Translations under genes and position numbers: made by a program
From: Rhynchopus euleeides
Lineage: Eukaryota > Euglenozoa > Diplonemea > Diplonemida > Diplonemidae
Assembly (NCBI GenBank): GCA_963210315.1
Contig: OY723285.1
Coordinates: forward strand, 2,108,001-2,172,000
Length of the DNA: 64,000 nt
Direction: 5' to 3'
Notes under the pieces: model-generated
What the model was told of the DNA's origin: nothing
The model's database searches: none
Seen by the model: only the letters and a program-made list of their open reading frames with translations
In this document: in pieces, positions 49,453 to 58,160 of the stretch
Layout: the number at the start of each line of letters is the position of its first letter
Position numbering within the stretch: position 1 is the first letter of the stretch

Positions 49453-52400
49453 CTACGTCACAGCGGATGCCCCACTCGGGTTAGAGTGTGGGGCCAACTC
49501 AGTGCCACTCCGAGGAGGGCGTGAGGCATAGCCAGCGTGGTGCGTGCCGCAACAGTGTGTGAGTGATTTCGCACTGCTGTGGCAGTCCCCGCACCGGCCC
49601 ATGCGATGCGTCTTGCAAAATTCCATGGTGACTTGCAAGCCGTCGTTCTTCCCGTGGTGGTCCCGGCAGCAGTCCTCTTCCGAGAGGCGCCGGCGCCGGC
49701 AGTCCACGCAGCGGGGTTTCCAGTGCAGAGCGCAGGTAAGCATCTTCGCGTTCCGTCTGGCTCCAGGGGGGGCAGTCCGGGGAGCAGCGCCCCGTCGTTC
49801 CCATGACCGTCCTGTCCGGGCGTTGGCTTGCCGGCTGCTGGCAGTCCATTGCTGGGCCGCTTGCTGCCACCCCTCTGGGTAGTGGGGCTGCGGTGCGAAG
49901 GTTGCGGCCCACGCCATGCCGCGGGAGTGGAAGGCTGTGTCCCGCTGGTTCAAGCCCGGGCCTGCCGTGTGCGCTTGGAGGCTGCGCATCACCGACTCGG
50001 TGGCTGGGCTGAGCTGGGCTCTCCTGGACAGGCCCCCTGCCACGGTTCCCCCGATCGCGGTGAGGACAGTGGAGCTCGCAGTGTGGCCACAGTGCCATGG
50101 TTGCTTGGAAGTCTTGCGCACCACCTCGCAGAGCTGCCTCAACGAGTGAGCCTTGCCCAGGATGCTCTTCTGGAAGGCTGCGAAGTCCTGCCGCAGCTGC
50201 TCCTGCGAGGTCTCCCCCTGCCTCTCAGCCTCGTCCATGGCGGCGTTGCTGAGGGCGTCCGCATCGACGTTGAGCTCCCTTTTCACGTGCTCATACGTAA
50301 GGGTGATCCGGGGCCCGAGGTCGGCAGCCAGCCGTGCCGTGCTGAGGAAGAGGGGGCGGAGGGATTTATCGCGGCAAACCGCTTCCCCTTTTAGGTGTCG
50401 CAGCACCACCTGCGAGTCACCCCGCACCGTAACGTTCCCCTCAGGGGGCGGGTCGCCCCTTCTGAGCAGCCGTAGGCCCGCTCGAACCCCTTCGTACTCA
50501 GCGATGTTGTTGCTGCGTACGTTCAGCAGAGGGAGGATCTCTTCCGACACCTTGAGGCCGTCTCGGTAGAGCACCGCACCTGCACCCGCCAGGGCGAAGG
50601 GGGTGCCGTTGTCCCTTGCTCCGCCGTCGAAGTAGAGGGTGAGCCCCGGGGCTGTGTCCTCGGGGATGCGTGGGCGGGCCTCCCGCGGCCCCCTCTCAGG
50701 GGGGTCAGGTGTGTGGGGGCGGATGCGGCGCGTTTCGACTTCTGGGAGGGTGAGGCCGGTCGACAGCTCAAAGTCGACAGCCAACTCCATGAGGGTCACG
50801 GTGTGCTCCCCTCCCTGCGGCCCCCATTTCAGGCCCCGCAGCCAGTCGCAGAGGGCCACCCACAGCTCCGGGGGGCGCTTGCCCCACGTCTGTTTGACAG
50901 TGGACGGCGCCCGCACAGGGATGCAGGCCCGTTCGGGGTTGGGCGTGCACCACCCCCATGGATAGTGAAGGGTGCGGTGGTGGCGCGCGGAGCGGTCGAG
51001 CAGTCCATCTTTCTCCTGCCGCGCCGAGAGGATTGCAATGAAGTAGCGGTGCAGCTGCGCCACTATATCCACCCTGCGTGCGAAGGATAGTGGCAGGGGC
51101 TGCCTGTCCTCCGGGATGCCGTGTCTAAAGGCTGTGCCAGACCAACACACCACCAAAGGAAAAGAGGAAGAGGCGACGTAAGGCAATGCCTCCGTGCGGC
51201 CAGGAGAACACGAAATAGCGACCCCCTCAACGGGGAATGCTACGAGCACGGCCAAAAATCGTTCAAAATCGTTCAAGGCGGGCGCCACCCCGCATAACGC
51301 CAAGCAAGGTGGCCAGGTTGACCGGTCCACAGCCGTAATGGGGTGGTTTTGTCGGATTGGGTCCCACGCGGAGCACTCCCACCATAGGTGCATCACCGTC
51401 TCGGGGGTGCCTGCGTTGCAGTATCGGCAGATCCCGCCCTGCCCCGTGCGCCCTCGGACAGGCACCGCCCCTGCAATGACGGAACGAAGGAGGCCCCGTT
51501 GGTATCCCGTGACCGCGGCGCCCTCTCCCTCCAGGACGCAGCGTGTGGCTTGCCCGTCGATGCCGTGCTGAGCGCCCGCAAAGTCGTCACGACGACCAGC
51601 CAGCGCCTTGGCCACCTGTGTACGTAGGGCCTGGCGGAGGTCATGAGCGAAGATCCCCCATCCGCTCGTTGTTGCTGCGGTGGGGTCGAAGACTATGCTC
51701 CGTCCCGCTTCATCAGTGTAAGATAGGGTGGTCGCCGTGCTCCAGCTCCATCCTATCCACCGAAGGGCCGCTCGGAAAAGCGCAAAGGGGCCTGTCCCTG
51801 TAAGCCTCACTCTGCTATCCCAAGCCGTCTCAGACAGAACCCTGCAGCGGCCCCACTTCTTGACCTGCATGGCCCAGGTGGTGATCTGCCGGTAGCGGGG
51901 GGCGACGGCGGGGTCCACCCGATGTGCATGGTGGAGGACATCCAGCACAGCCTCCCGCGCCCTGCGGGGGGGTCCGGACCACAGCGCGGCGACGAAGAGC
52001 CCCCTCCATCGCCTGATGTCGGCGTCCTCCCAGCGGGTGACCAGGGCGTCGTAGTAGAGCCTGGACCCCGCTGTCATCGCTGCTGCCTGCCCCTTCCACT
52101 GCACCGGTAGGGGCAGTGCCGAGGTCCTGCGCAGGTTCTGCTCTGCGCCCTCTTTTCGGCGGGCGACGCGCTCCGATTTGGGCACCTCGGGTCCCTCGAG
52201 CGGGCGCGCATGCAGCATGGCCCCGAGGCAGTCGAAGCTATCGCGCTGTCGAAGGGGGGTAGCCGTGCCGTCCCGTGTCCGGTAGACTATCGGGGTCAAC
52301 GGCTCGGGGGACGTCGAGAAGACATGTGACTTGACCTCTGCGCATATTACCATCCCGGTATCGTGGGAGAAATCTGCAGAGTCATCCACCACTGCTTGCA

Positions 52401-55400
52401 AGGTCCCCGGGCTGGGGGTCACCGCGTACACATCGTCCACAAACGACAACGCCATCGTGCCCTGCCGGTGCTCCGCCATGCGCATCCATACACCCACCAG
52501 CACGTTGATCAGCACGACGCTAATGGGGCAGCCCTGCATGATGCCGTTGGTTGGCAGGAAGCCCTCTCCGATAGTGCCGCTTACCCGGAAGTGCCGCTGC
52601 ATTGACCCGTACGCTGCCCGCAGGGTGCGCAGGACTCGGCCGTCGAAGCCGAGCTCCGCAGCTAGACAGAAGGTCAGGTCAATCGGCACCGTGTCGAAGC
52701 ATTTCTTAAAGTCTAGGGCGACACCGTACAGTGGCTGTCCTGTGAGGTGGGCCTCTTCGATCCGTGCTGCCAGGTGCCAGATGAGGTCCTCCGCGCCGTG
52801 GCCAGGTCTGCATCCGTGCAAGTCCTCAGGCGCAATGCTCTCCAGCCACTTCAGCGCAGGCTTCACTCGGATTGCTGCCCACACCCTGTACAGCACGGGA
52901 GTGATGCTGATGGGGCGCTGCGACAGCGGCTCACCTGAGCTGCCGGGCTTGGGAATGAGGCAAATCATGGCGTGCATCAGCTGCTCCGGCCATTCGCCCG
53001 ATCTCTCGACCTCATTGAACACCTCCGCGAACAACTTGAGGAGGTCCCCTGGGAGTTGCCGCAGCTCGTGCACCCTCCAGCCGTGTAGGCCCGGCGAGGT
53101 GGATGTAGACATTTTAGCCAGCGCTGTCCCAACGTCTTCTGCCGTAATGGTCTTACACTCCATCTCGGCCGGGTCAGGGAGGAAGTCGCTGTACCTCTGT
53201 CGGAAGGTGTCCCAGCGAGGCTCAGGCGTCGTCGCATACTTCCGGAAGTAGCCCCCCCACGCAGTATCGCTCCTCAGCAGTTCATCCGCCTCCTTGGGGC
53301 AGGCCGTGAAGGAGCCATCCTCGCGGCGCATGAAGGTGGTAGGGGCGCAGAAGCGGTCTGCGAGGTACGAGAACACTATCCCCGCCTCCTGCGTCCAGGC
53401 CTTCTGCATCCTCGCCTTCCACGTGCGGAGTCTTTCGTCGCGGAGCGCGTCGAACATGCCTCGCTGAGATCCCTCCAGGGCGACAAGGGCCATCTCCATC
53501 GTCTCGAGGTCCGGCAGTTGTGAGGTGGTGCCCGCCAGCGCCGCCTCCAGCCCCGGGGGAAGGCCCCCTCCCTTCAGCCGCTTCTTCGCAGCGTCCCAGG
53601 CGTGCTCTTCGTTGGGTGTGGGGGGGTATGGCGCAGACTCCAGCAGTCGGTGGCGGCCCTCCAGGATGAGGGTCCGGAGGTTCCCCAACAGCTTGTCCTT
53701 CGCCCGGGTGTTCTTGTCGCCCGCTCCTCGGGCGGAGGCGGGGCGGTGTTTGGTGGCCACCCTCGACTGCTGCATGTGGTAGCCCTCCGCCCTGCCCGTG
53801 TACGCCGCTTCCTGCCTTCCGAGTTGGCCCACGTGGACACGCTTCAGGAAGTTCTCGCTGCAGGCTGAGGCCCGGTGGAGGAGTTGCGCTCCTGTTGCAC
53901 CCTTTTTCGTTTTCTCTGCGGTTAGCACATCCAGCAGCACCTCTCTGGCGGCAGCGCCCCCGAGCGTGGGCTTGCACTTAGGAAAGGGGGCGGGGAGGAT
54001 GCAGATTTGCTTCGGTCGGCGGAAGGCGGCGAGGTCGAGGTCGACGAAGAGCGGGCAGTGCGTGGGGATGCCGTATTCGCCCTTTTCTGCCACCTCGACG
54101 GAGCGCAAGGCCGGCGCCGCGCAGGGGTTCAGCAGGCAGATGTCCAGTCTGGTGCCTTCCTTCGATGCCCAGCAGGTGTTCCGAACTTCCTGCTGCTTCA
54201 GCTCTGCGTATGAGACCGCCGCATCGGTCCAACCACCCACCCGGCACGCCTGGGATAGGACGGCACTGGTCTCCGGGTTGGTGTTGAGGTCCCCCAGCAG
54301 CAACACGGGCACCTGCCCCAGGCCGGCTGCGAGGTCCAGCGCCTCCTGCAGGAGGGTCTCCCGCTGCACTCGCACCTCCATCCCAGAGTGACCATAAACG
54401 CACAGGATGTGGAGCGCTGTCTTGCCGTTACTGGTTGCGAGCACCACGTGTACCAGGCGGGTACTGTCGTGCAGCTTCTTTTCCAGCTTGGTCTTCGGTT
54501 GCACCACTTGCGCTACCAGGCCCTCTTTTGCCATGACTGCCACTCCTCCGGGTCGGGTCTGCTCGTAGCCATTGGCCCCCTTGACTTTGGGCATGCCCTT
54601 ACCCCAGTGCATGGACCAGCCGTGGGCCGCGAAGTAGCTGCTGAGCGTGCCCTTGCTGGGGTCCGGGACACGCGTTTCTTGCAGGGCCACAACGTCTGCC
54701 TTCAGGTCCGCCACATCACACAAGTGGGTTGACAGCGACGTGACGTTGGCTGACGCCACCCTGAGTACCCCAGGAGACGCTGGCCGCGGCGCGGGGCGTC
54801 GCGGCGGCGGCCTGGGAGCAGGGCCGCGTATCGGGGAGATTGTGGTAGCGGCGGTTGCGGTTGGAGCTACAGGAGGAGGAGTGGGAGTCGCGGTGGGGAG
54901 TTTCCATCTGTTTGTCGTGGAGGCTGCTAACTCCCTGGCTAGCGTGAGGGGGATGCGCAGCACGTCGTAGTGGAAGGGCCTCCACGTGAGGCATATCACT
55001 TTGTCGCCTGACCCGACGCGCCCCAGGTGCAGCCTATCCGTAGTGCCGAGGACCCACACCTGGGCCCCCAACACCTCAGCCGCTACCCTGAGTGTAGCCC
55101 CGTCCCCGTAGACCCCGCTCTGTGCCTGCGCCGCGATGTAGTCGTCGTAGGACGGGGGTGCCCGGGGGTCATCTATATCGGGCGCGTAGGTTGCTCGCCT
55201 CTCGGCGTCCTGTCCCAGGGCTTCGACTACAGCTGCTCTGAGAGAGGCCGCCGTCCATCCCGCACATTGCACCGCGAGGCCGGTGTATTGGCAGTTGCCG
55301 TCTTTTGCCACCGCCTCACGCACTGCCAGCAGTCGTTGCGCCATCTCTGCCAGCCATCGGTCGTCCTGCTCTACTGAGGAGGGGGAGTACTCCTGTCCCC

Positions 55401-55659
55401 CTCCTCCCCGGAGCCCCCGGGGTTCTCCTGCCCCAGGGGCGTGGCTTCTATGCACTCTCGCTCTATCTAAAGGCCCCGCAGAGGTTACTCCTGTCCCTGC
55501 GGGTTTTGGTTCTCTATGGGGGGGTTGTGGGGAGGGTTCGCCGGCGGCGAGAGGGTGCTGCGCCACGGGCGCTCCCCCTATCCCCTGGTCGGCGCCCCCG
55601 CCGGGGGAACCGGAAGCCTTAGGGTGTAGGCCGGGTCCCCCCTTGAGGGGGCGCCTCAC
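49453..55659 (-). CDS. LINE ORF2: OTU-like protease, APE endonuclease, RT, zinc knuckle, RNase H, Cys/His modules
   Basis: 2068 codons from a GTG; same frame as ORF1. Order of domains: OTU-like cysteine protease (about residues 105-250; KDGNCQYTG supplies Asp and Cys, FHYDVL the His). APE-type endonuclease follows (about 295-540; SANVTSL, ALQETR, LLGDLNTNP, RLDICLLN, GIPTHCPLF). Reverse transcriptase is at about 830-1130 (YGVALDFKKCFD, GIMQGCPIS, and the active site SFVDDVYA near 52440). A CCHC knuckle is near 1415 (CRYCNAGTPETVMHLWWEC). RNase H is at about 1670-1805 (LYFDGGARDN, IAEYEGVRAG, VRGDSQVV, NVDADALSNAA). Two tandem Cys/His modules close the protein (CALHWKPRCVDC...CCRDHH and CKTHRMGRCGDC...CCGTHH). 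It nicks target DNA, primes reverse transcription there and removes RNA. The stop is TAG. All catalytic residues I can check are present. Confidence 0.9.
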   Translation of the reverse strand: MRRPLKGGPGLHPKASGSPGGGADQGIGGAPVAQHPLAAGEPSPQPPHREPKPAGTGVTSAGPLDRARVHRSHAPGAGEPRGLRGGGGQEYSPSSVEQDDRWLAEMAQRLLAVREAVAKDGNCQYTGLAVQCAGWTAASLRAAVVEALGQDAERRATYAPDIDDPRAPPSYDDYIAAQAQSGVYGDGATLRVAAEVLGAQVWVLGTTDRLHLGRVGSGDKVICLTWRPFHYDVLRIPLTLARELAASTTNRWKLPTATPTPPPVAPTATAATTISPIRGPAPRPPPRRPAPRPASPGVLRVASANVTSLSTHLCDVADLKADVVALQETRVPDPSKGTLSSYFAAHGWSMHWGKGMPKVKGANGYEQTRPGGVAVMAKEGLVAQVVQPKTKLEKKLHDSTRLVHVVLATSNGKTALHILCVYGHSGMEVRVQRETLLQEALDLAAGLGQVPVLLLGDLNTNPETSAVLSQACRVGGWTDAAVSYAELKQQEVRNTCWASKEGTRLDICLLNPCAAPALRSVEVAEKGEYGIPTHCPLFVDLDLAAFRRPKQICILPAPFPKCKPTLGGAAAREVLLDVLTAEKTKKGATGAQLLHRASACSENFLKRVHVGQLGRQEAAYTGRAEGYHMQQSRVATKHRPASARGAGDKNTRAKDKLLGNLRTLILEGRHRLLESAPYPPTPNEEHAWDAAKKRLKGGGLPPGLEAALAGTTSQLPDLETMEMALVALEGSQRGMFDALRDERLRTWKARMQKAWTQEAGIVFSYLADRFCAPTTFMRREDGSFTACPKEADELLRSDTAWGGYFRKYATTPEPRWDTFRQRYSDFLPDPAEMECKTITAEDVGTALAKMSTSTSPGLHGWRVHELRQLPGDLLKLFAEVFNEVERSGEWPEQLMHAMICLIPKPGSSGEPLSQRPISITPVLYRVWAAIRVKPALKWLESIAPEDLHGCRPGHGAEDLIWHLAARIEEAHLTGQPLYGVALDFKKCFDTVPIDLTFCLAAELGFDGRVLRTLRAAYGSMQRHFRVSGTIGEGFLPTNGIMQGCPISVVLINVLVGVWMRMAEHRQGTMALSFVDDVYAVTPSPGTLQAVVDDSADFSHDTGMVICAEVKSHVFSTSPEPLTPIVYRTRDGTATPLRQRDSFDCLGAMLHARPLEGPEVPKSERVARRKEGAEQNLRRTSALPLPVQWKGQAAAMTAGSRLYYDALVTRWEDADIRRWRGLFVAALWSGPPRRAREAVLDVLHHAHRVDPAVAPRYRQITTWAMQVKKWGRCRVLSETAWDSRVRLTGTGPFALFRAALRWIGWSWSTATTLSYTDEAGRSIVFDPTAATTSGWGIFAHDLRQALRTQVAKALAGRRDDFAGAQHGIDGQATRCVLEGEGAAVTGYQRGLLRSVIAGAVPVRGRTGQGGICRYCNAGTPETVMHLWWECSAWDPIRQNHPITAVDRSTWPPCLALCGVAPALNDFERFLAVLVAFPVEGVAISCSPGRTEALPYVASSSFPLVVCWSGTAFRHGIPEDRQPLPLSFARRVDIVAQLHRYFIAILSARQEKDGLLDRSARHHRTLHYPWGWCTPNPERACIPVRAPSTVKQTWGKRPPELWVALCDWLRGLKWGPQGGEHTVTLMELAVDFELSTGLTLPEVETRRIRPHTPDPPERGPREARPRIPEDTAPGLTLYFDGGARDNGTPFALAGAGAVLYRDGLKVSEEILPLLNVRSNNIAEYEGVRAGLRLLRRGDPPPEGNVTVRGDSQVVLRHLKGEAVCRDKSLRPLFLSTARLAADLGPRITLTYEHVKRELNVDADALSNAAMDEAERQGETSQEQLRQDFAAFQKSILGKAHSLRQLCEVVRKTSKQPWHCGHTASSTVLTAIGGTVAGGLSRRAQLSPATESVMRSLQAHTAGPGLNQRDTAFHSRGMAWAATFAPQPHYPEGWQQAAQQWTASSRQANARTGRSWERRGAAPRTAPPGARRNAKMLTCALHWKPRCVDCRRRRLSEEDCCRDHHGKNDGLQVTMEFCKTHRMGRCGDCHSSAKSLTHCCGTHHAGYASRPPRSGTELAPHSNPSGASAVT

Positions 55660-55675
55660 CCCCTAGTAGGGGGTG
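55657..55675 (-). promoter_or_regulatory. ORF1/ORF2 junction: in-frame TAG inside a 19-nt palindrome
   Basis: CACCCCCTAGTAGGGGGTG is a perfect 9-bp inverted repeat with one central base. It contains the ORF1 stop (TAG, 55665-55663) and, one codon later, the GTG at which the ORF2 frame is counted. Both ORFs are in the same frame, so suppression of this single stop, or termination and restart, would yield ORF2. Confidence 0.7.
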
Positions 55676-58134
55676 TAGCGCTTAGCCCCCCTCCACAGTA
55701 GGGGTGCCTTGCCGTTCTTGCCCGCGCCCTTTCCCGCCACTCGGGGTGTGTCGGTGACGTCCTGATCAGCTGCCGCGTCCCCTTGTCCGGCCTCGGCCCC
55801 TTTGTTCCCGGGCGCGGGTTGCTGAGGGGGGGGTAGCTGCTCGGACGCCGGGGGCTGCCCTTCGCCTCCGCATCCAGGGTCAGGCTGCTGCTGCTGCGGT
55901 GCGGGCACGGGTGTATCCCCGGGCGCAGGGGCGGCTGCGGGCGCTGCGGAGGTGGCGGTGGTGGTGTTGTTGTTGCTATCAGACGCGGGGGGTTCGAGGT
56001 CAGCGTTGGCTGTGGGGGCAGGTTGGTCAGCCCCTGCCAGTGGTGGCGCGATTGCCGTTTTGGTCTGGGCCGGCTCCGCTGTTGCCGCCACTGGGGGGGG
56101 TGGCGCCGTTGTTGCTGTTGTTGTTGCTGCCGTTGCCGTAGCATGGCGCAGCGCCTCCCTCACCTGCACATCCTCGCGGATGACCTCTTGCAGGGTCGCC
56201 GAGGCCCTCTCCCGTTCCCTGGAGGTGTCCCTGCCCTCGCGGTTGCGGGCCCGCCGCGGGGAGCGGCACCGGCTCCTGCGCTGCTCACCTGGCCTCCCCC
56301 GGGCGGGCTGGGCATGGTAGTGGTGGTGGAGCTCGGCGAGGTGCGCCCTCGTCTCCTCCGCGACTGCCCGCTGTGATTCAGCGAGCTCGGCGCGCATCCC
56401 CTCCAGCTGCCGCCGCCCGTCTGCCACCATTGCCTGCTGGGCGTCATTGCCCACGCGCTGCCTGCCCAGCTCCTCCCGGAGCTCGCCCAGCTGCTGCTCG
56501 CTCGCAGCCCGCAGGCCGTCCGCAGTCGCCTGCGCTGTCGCCTGCACGTCGGCGAGGGCGGCTGTCAGGCGCGCGTCCGCCTGGGCTTGGCTGAGGCGCC
56601 CCTCCTCGGCGACGGCGGCCAACCGCGACAGCAGCTCCACCCCTTGCTGTTGCTGCTCACCTAGCGCGGCCGTGATGCGGGCGACCTCCGCCTGTCCCGC
56701 GCTGCTCACCCGCTTCTGTTCGTCCTTGAAGGACTTGAACTCCTTGCGGAGGCCGCTCATGCCCGTCTGCAGGGACTTCGCCTGGAGCTGGGGCAGTGCC
56801 TGCTGCGCCTCCCCCACGCTCCCCTGCAGCCCCAGCATCGCTTCCCGGGCCCCCTGCACCTCCGCGAGCAGGGCGTGGCGGTGCTCCTCGCTCTGGTCGT
56901 GGCGGGTGGTGTGCTGCTGCAGCTGCTCCCGCACTGCCCGAAGGCTCGCCTCCAGCGTCGCCGCCCTCCCGCCGAGGGCCTCACCCCTGCGGCGCTCTTC
57001 CCCGAGGCCGCTCTCCGCGTCCTTGCGCAGGCCAACAAGCAGGCCGCGCAGCTCCCCGTGCACTCGGGCGTGCTCCACGCCCTGCCCCTCCAGCTGCGCC
57101 TTCAGCTCGCGCACAGCCTTCGGTGTGCCAGGCTGGGGGGGAGTCGCGGCGGGACGCTCCTGGAGGTCGTCCAGCTGGCGCTGCTGGGCTGCCAGGCGCT
57201 GCAGGAGCTCATCCTGCCGGGCCTGCTGCTCCCCGAGCTGCTGCTGGAGTCGCCGTACCTCGGCGCGCTCCCCCTGCGCGGCTGCCTTCTGCTCCCCAAG
57301 CTCCTGTTGAAGTCGCCGCACTTCGGCGCGCTCCCCTTGCGTGGCCGCCTGCTGGTGGCCTTGTTGTGTAGCGAGTTGTTGCTCAAGGCGCTGTCGCTGC
57401 TGGTCCTGCTGCCTCTGCTGCTCCTTGAGCAGATCGTGCAGGCGCTGCACCTCCTGCTGCAGCGCGGGTACGCCGTCCTGCGTGGCGCCGGCGCCAGGGT
57501 CGGCTGCGGTGGCGGCGGCGGTGGTTGCGGCGGGGTCGTGGCCGAGGGCCACGAGGCGGCGGCCCAGACGCTCCAGGTCCTTCTGGAGCCGCTCCACACG
57601 CTGGCGGGCCTGCTGCGCGTGCTGCTGCGCGGCCGCCGCGGCGCCACCCCCGCGTCCGGTCTTCCCCAGGTGCGTCCTGGACTTGGCGGCCCGGCCCGCC
57701 TTCGCCGCCGCCTCGCGCTCTTCCCGCACTCTGGCCTGGAGGCCATCGTACCGCCTCTTGAGGCGGTCCAGCTCCTCTCCCTTCTTCCGCTCCTCCGCCT
57801 GCCGCCGCTTCTCCTCCTCCAGCAACGCCGTGTCCGTGAGAGCCACGGCCTTGCCGTTCACCTGCACCGACCATGTGGGGGGGGTGCCAGAGGGGGGGGG
57901 GCTGTCCGCGATGATGACGGCTACGCCGTCCTTCGGCTCCTCGACATGCGCCTCCCACTGGAGGTGGCGGAGGATGGCGCGGACATGCGCCGCGCGGTAC
58001 AGGGGGGGGAGGGGCCCGAGGGTGTATTCCCGGGGTTCGTTGAAAACGAGGGGGGGCAGGGGGGCGGCCTGTTGGCCACCGGCCTGGGGGCCGGTGTTAC
58101 CGGAGGAGACCCCGTGGAGGTCGGCCTGTGACAT
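55663..58134 (-). CDS. LINE ORF1: coiled-coil protein
   Basis: 823 residues from ATG 58134. The first ~100 residues could hold a small folded domain (YTLGPLPPLYRAAHVRAILR, WSVQVNGKAVAL). The middle is a very long Gln/Glu/Arg-rich coiled coil with repeated LQQELGEQKAAAQGERAEVR-type units. The end is Arg/Ser-rich, then Pro/Ala/Gln-rich. LINE ORF1 proteins typically trimerise by coiled coil and coat the element RNA. There is no CCHC knuckle. It ends CCC TAC TAG, and the frame continues directly into ORF2. Confidence 0.82.
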   Translation of the reverse strand: MSQADLHGVSSGNTGPQAGGQQAAPLPPLVFNEPREYTLGPLPPLYRAAHVRAILRHLQWEAHVEEPKDGVAVIIADSPPPSGTPPTWSVQVNGKAVALTDTALLEEEKRRQAEERKKGEELDRLKRRYDGLQARVREEREAAAKAGRAAKSRTHLGKTGRGGGAAAAAQQHAQQARQRVERLQKDLERLGRRLVALGHDPAATTAAATAADPGAGATQDGVPALQQEVQRLHDLLKEQQRQQDQQRQRLEQQLATQQGHQQAATQGERAEVRRLQQELGEQKAAAQGERAEVRRLQQQLGEQQARQDELLQRLAAQQRQLDDLQERPAATPPQPGTPKAVRELKAQLEGQGVEHARVHGELRGLLVGLRKDAESGLGEERRRGEALGGRAATLEASLRAVREQLQQHTTRHDQSEEHRHALLAEVQGAREAMLGLQGSVGEAQQALPQLQAKSLQTGMSGLRKEFKSFKDEQKRVSSAGQAEVARITAALGEQQQQGVELLSRLAAVAEEGRLSQAQADARLTAALADVQATAQATADGLRAASEQQLGELREELGRQRVGNDAQQAMVADGRRQLEGMRAELAESQRAVAEETRAHLAELHHHYHAQPARGRPGEQRRSRCRSPRRARNREGRDTSRERERASATLQEVIREDVQVREALRHATATAATTTATTAPPPPVAATAEPAQTKTAIAPPLAGADQPAPTANADLEPPASDSNNNTTTATSAAPAAAPAPGDTPVPAPQQQQPDPGCGGEGQPPASEQLPPPQQPAPGNKGAEAGQGDAAADQDVTDTPRVAGKGAGKNGKAPLLWRGAKRYTPY

Positions 58135-58160
58135 CCTGCCCGTGTATCCCTCTCTCCTCC

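Larger units (their letters stand above)
49393..58160 (-). mobile_element. full-length two-ORF non-LTR retrotransposon (LINE)
   Basis: 8.8 kb, transcribed on the minus strand: a short 5' UTR (58160-58135), ORF1, one stop, ORF2, and a 60-nt 3' UTR ending CCACTATCACT. Both ends abut a (TG)n/(CA)n run (58161-58178 and 49375-49392), suggesting insertion into a microsatellite. Both frames are open throughout, so it looks recently active. The 139-bp tail at 4442-4580 is a truncated copy of the same family, and element C and element D carry related or identical pieces. Confidence 0.9.

Noticed and set aside
55663-55665. Alternative genetic code with TAG or TGA as sense
   Set aside because: Host genes end normally in TAG (10113) and TGA (18705, 40190, 49034), and long host frames contain no internal TAG or TGA.
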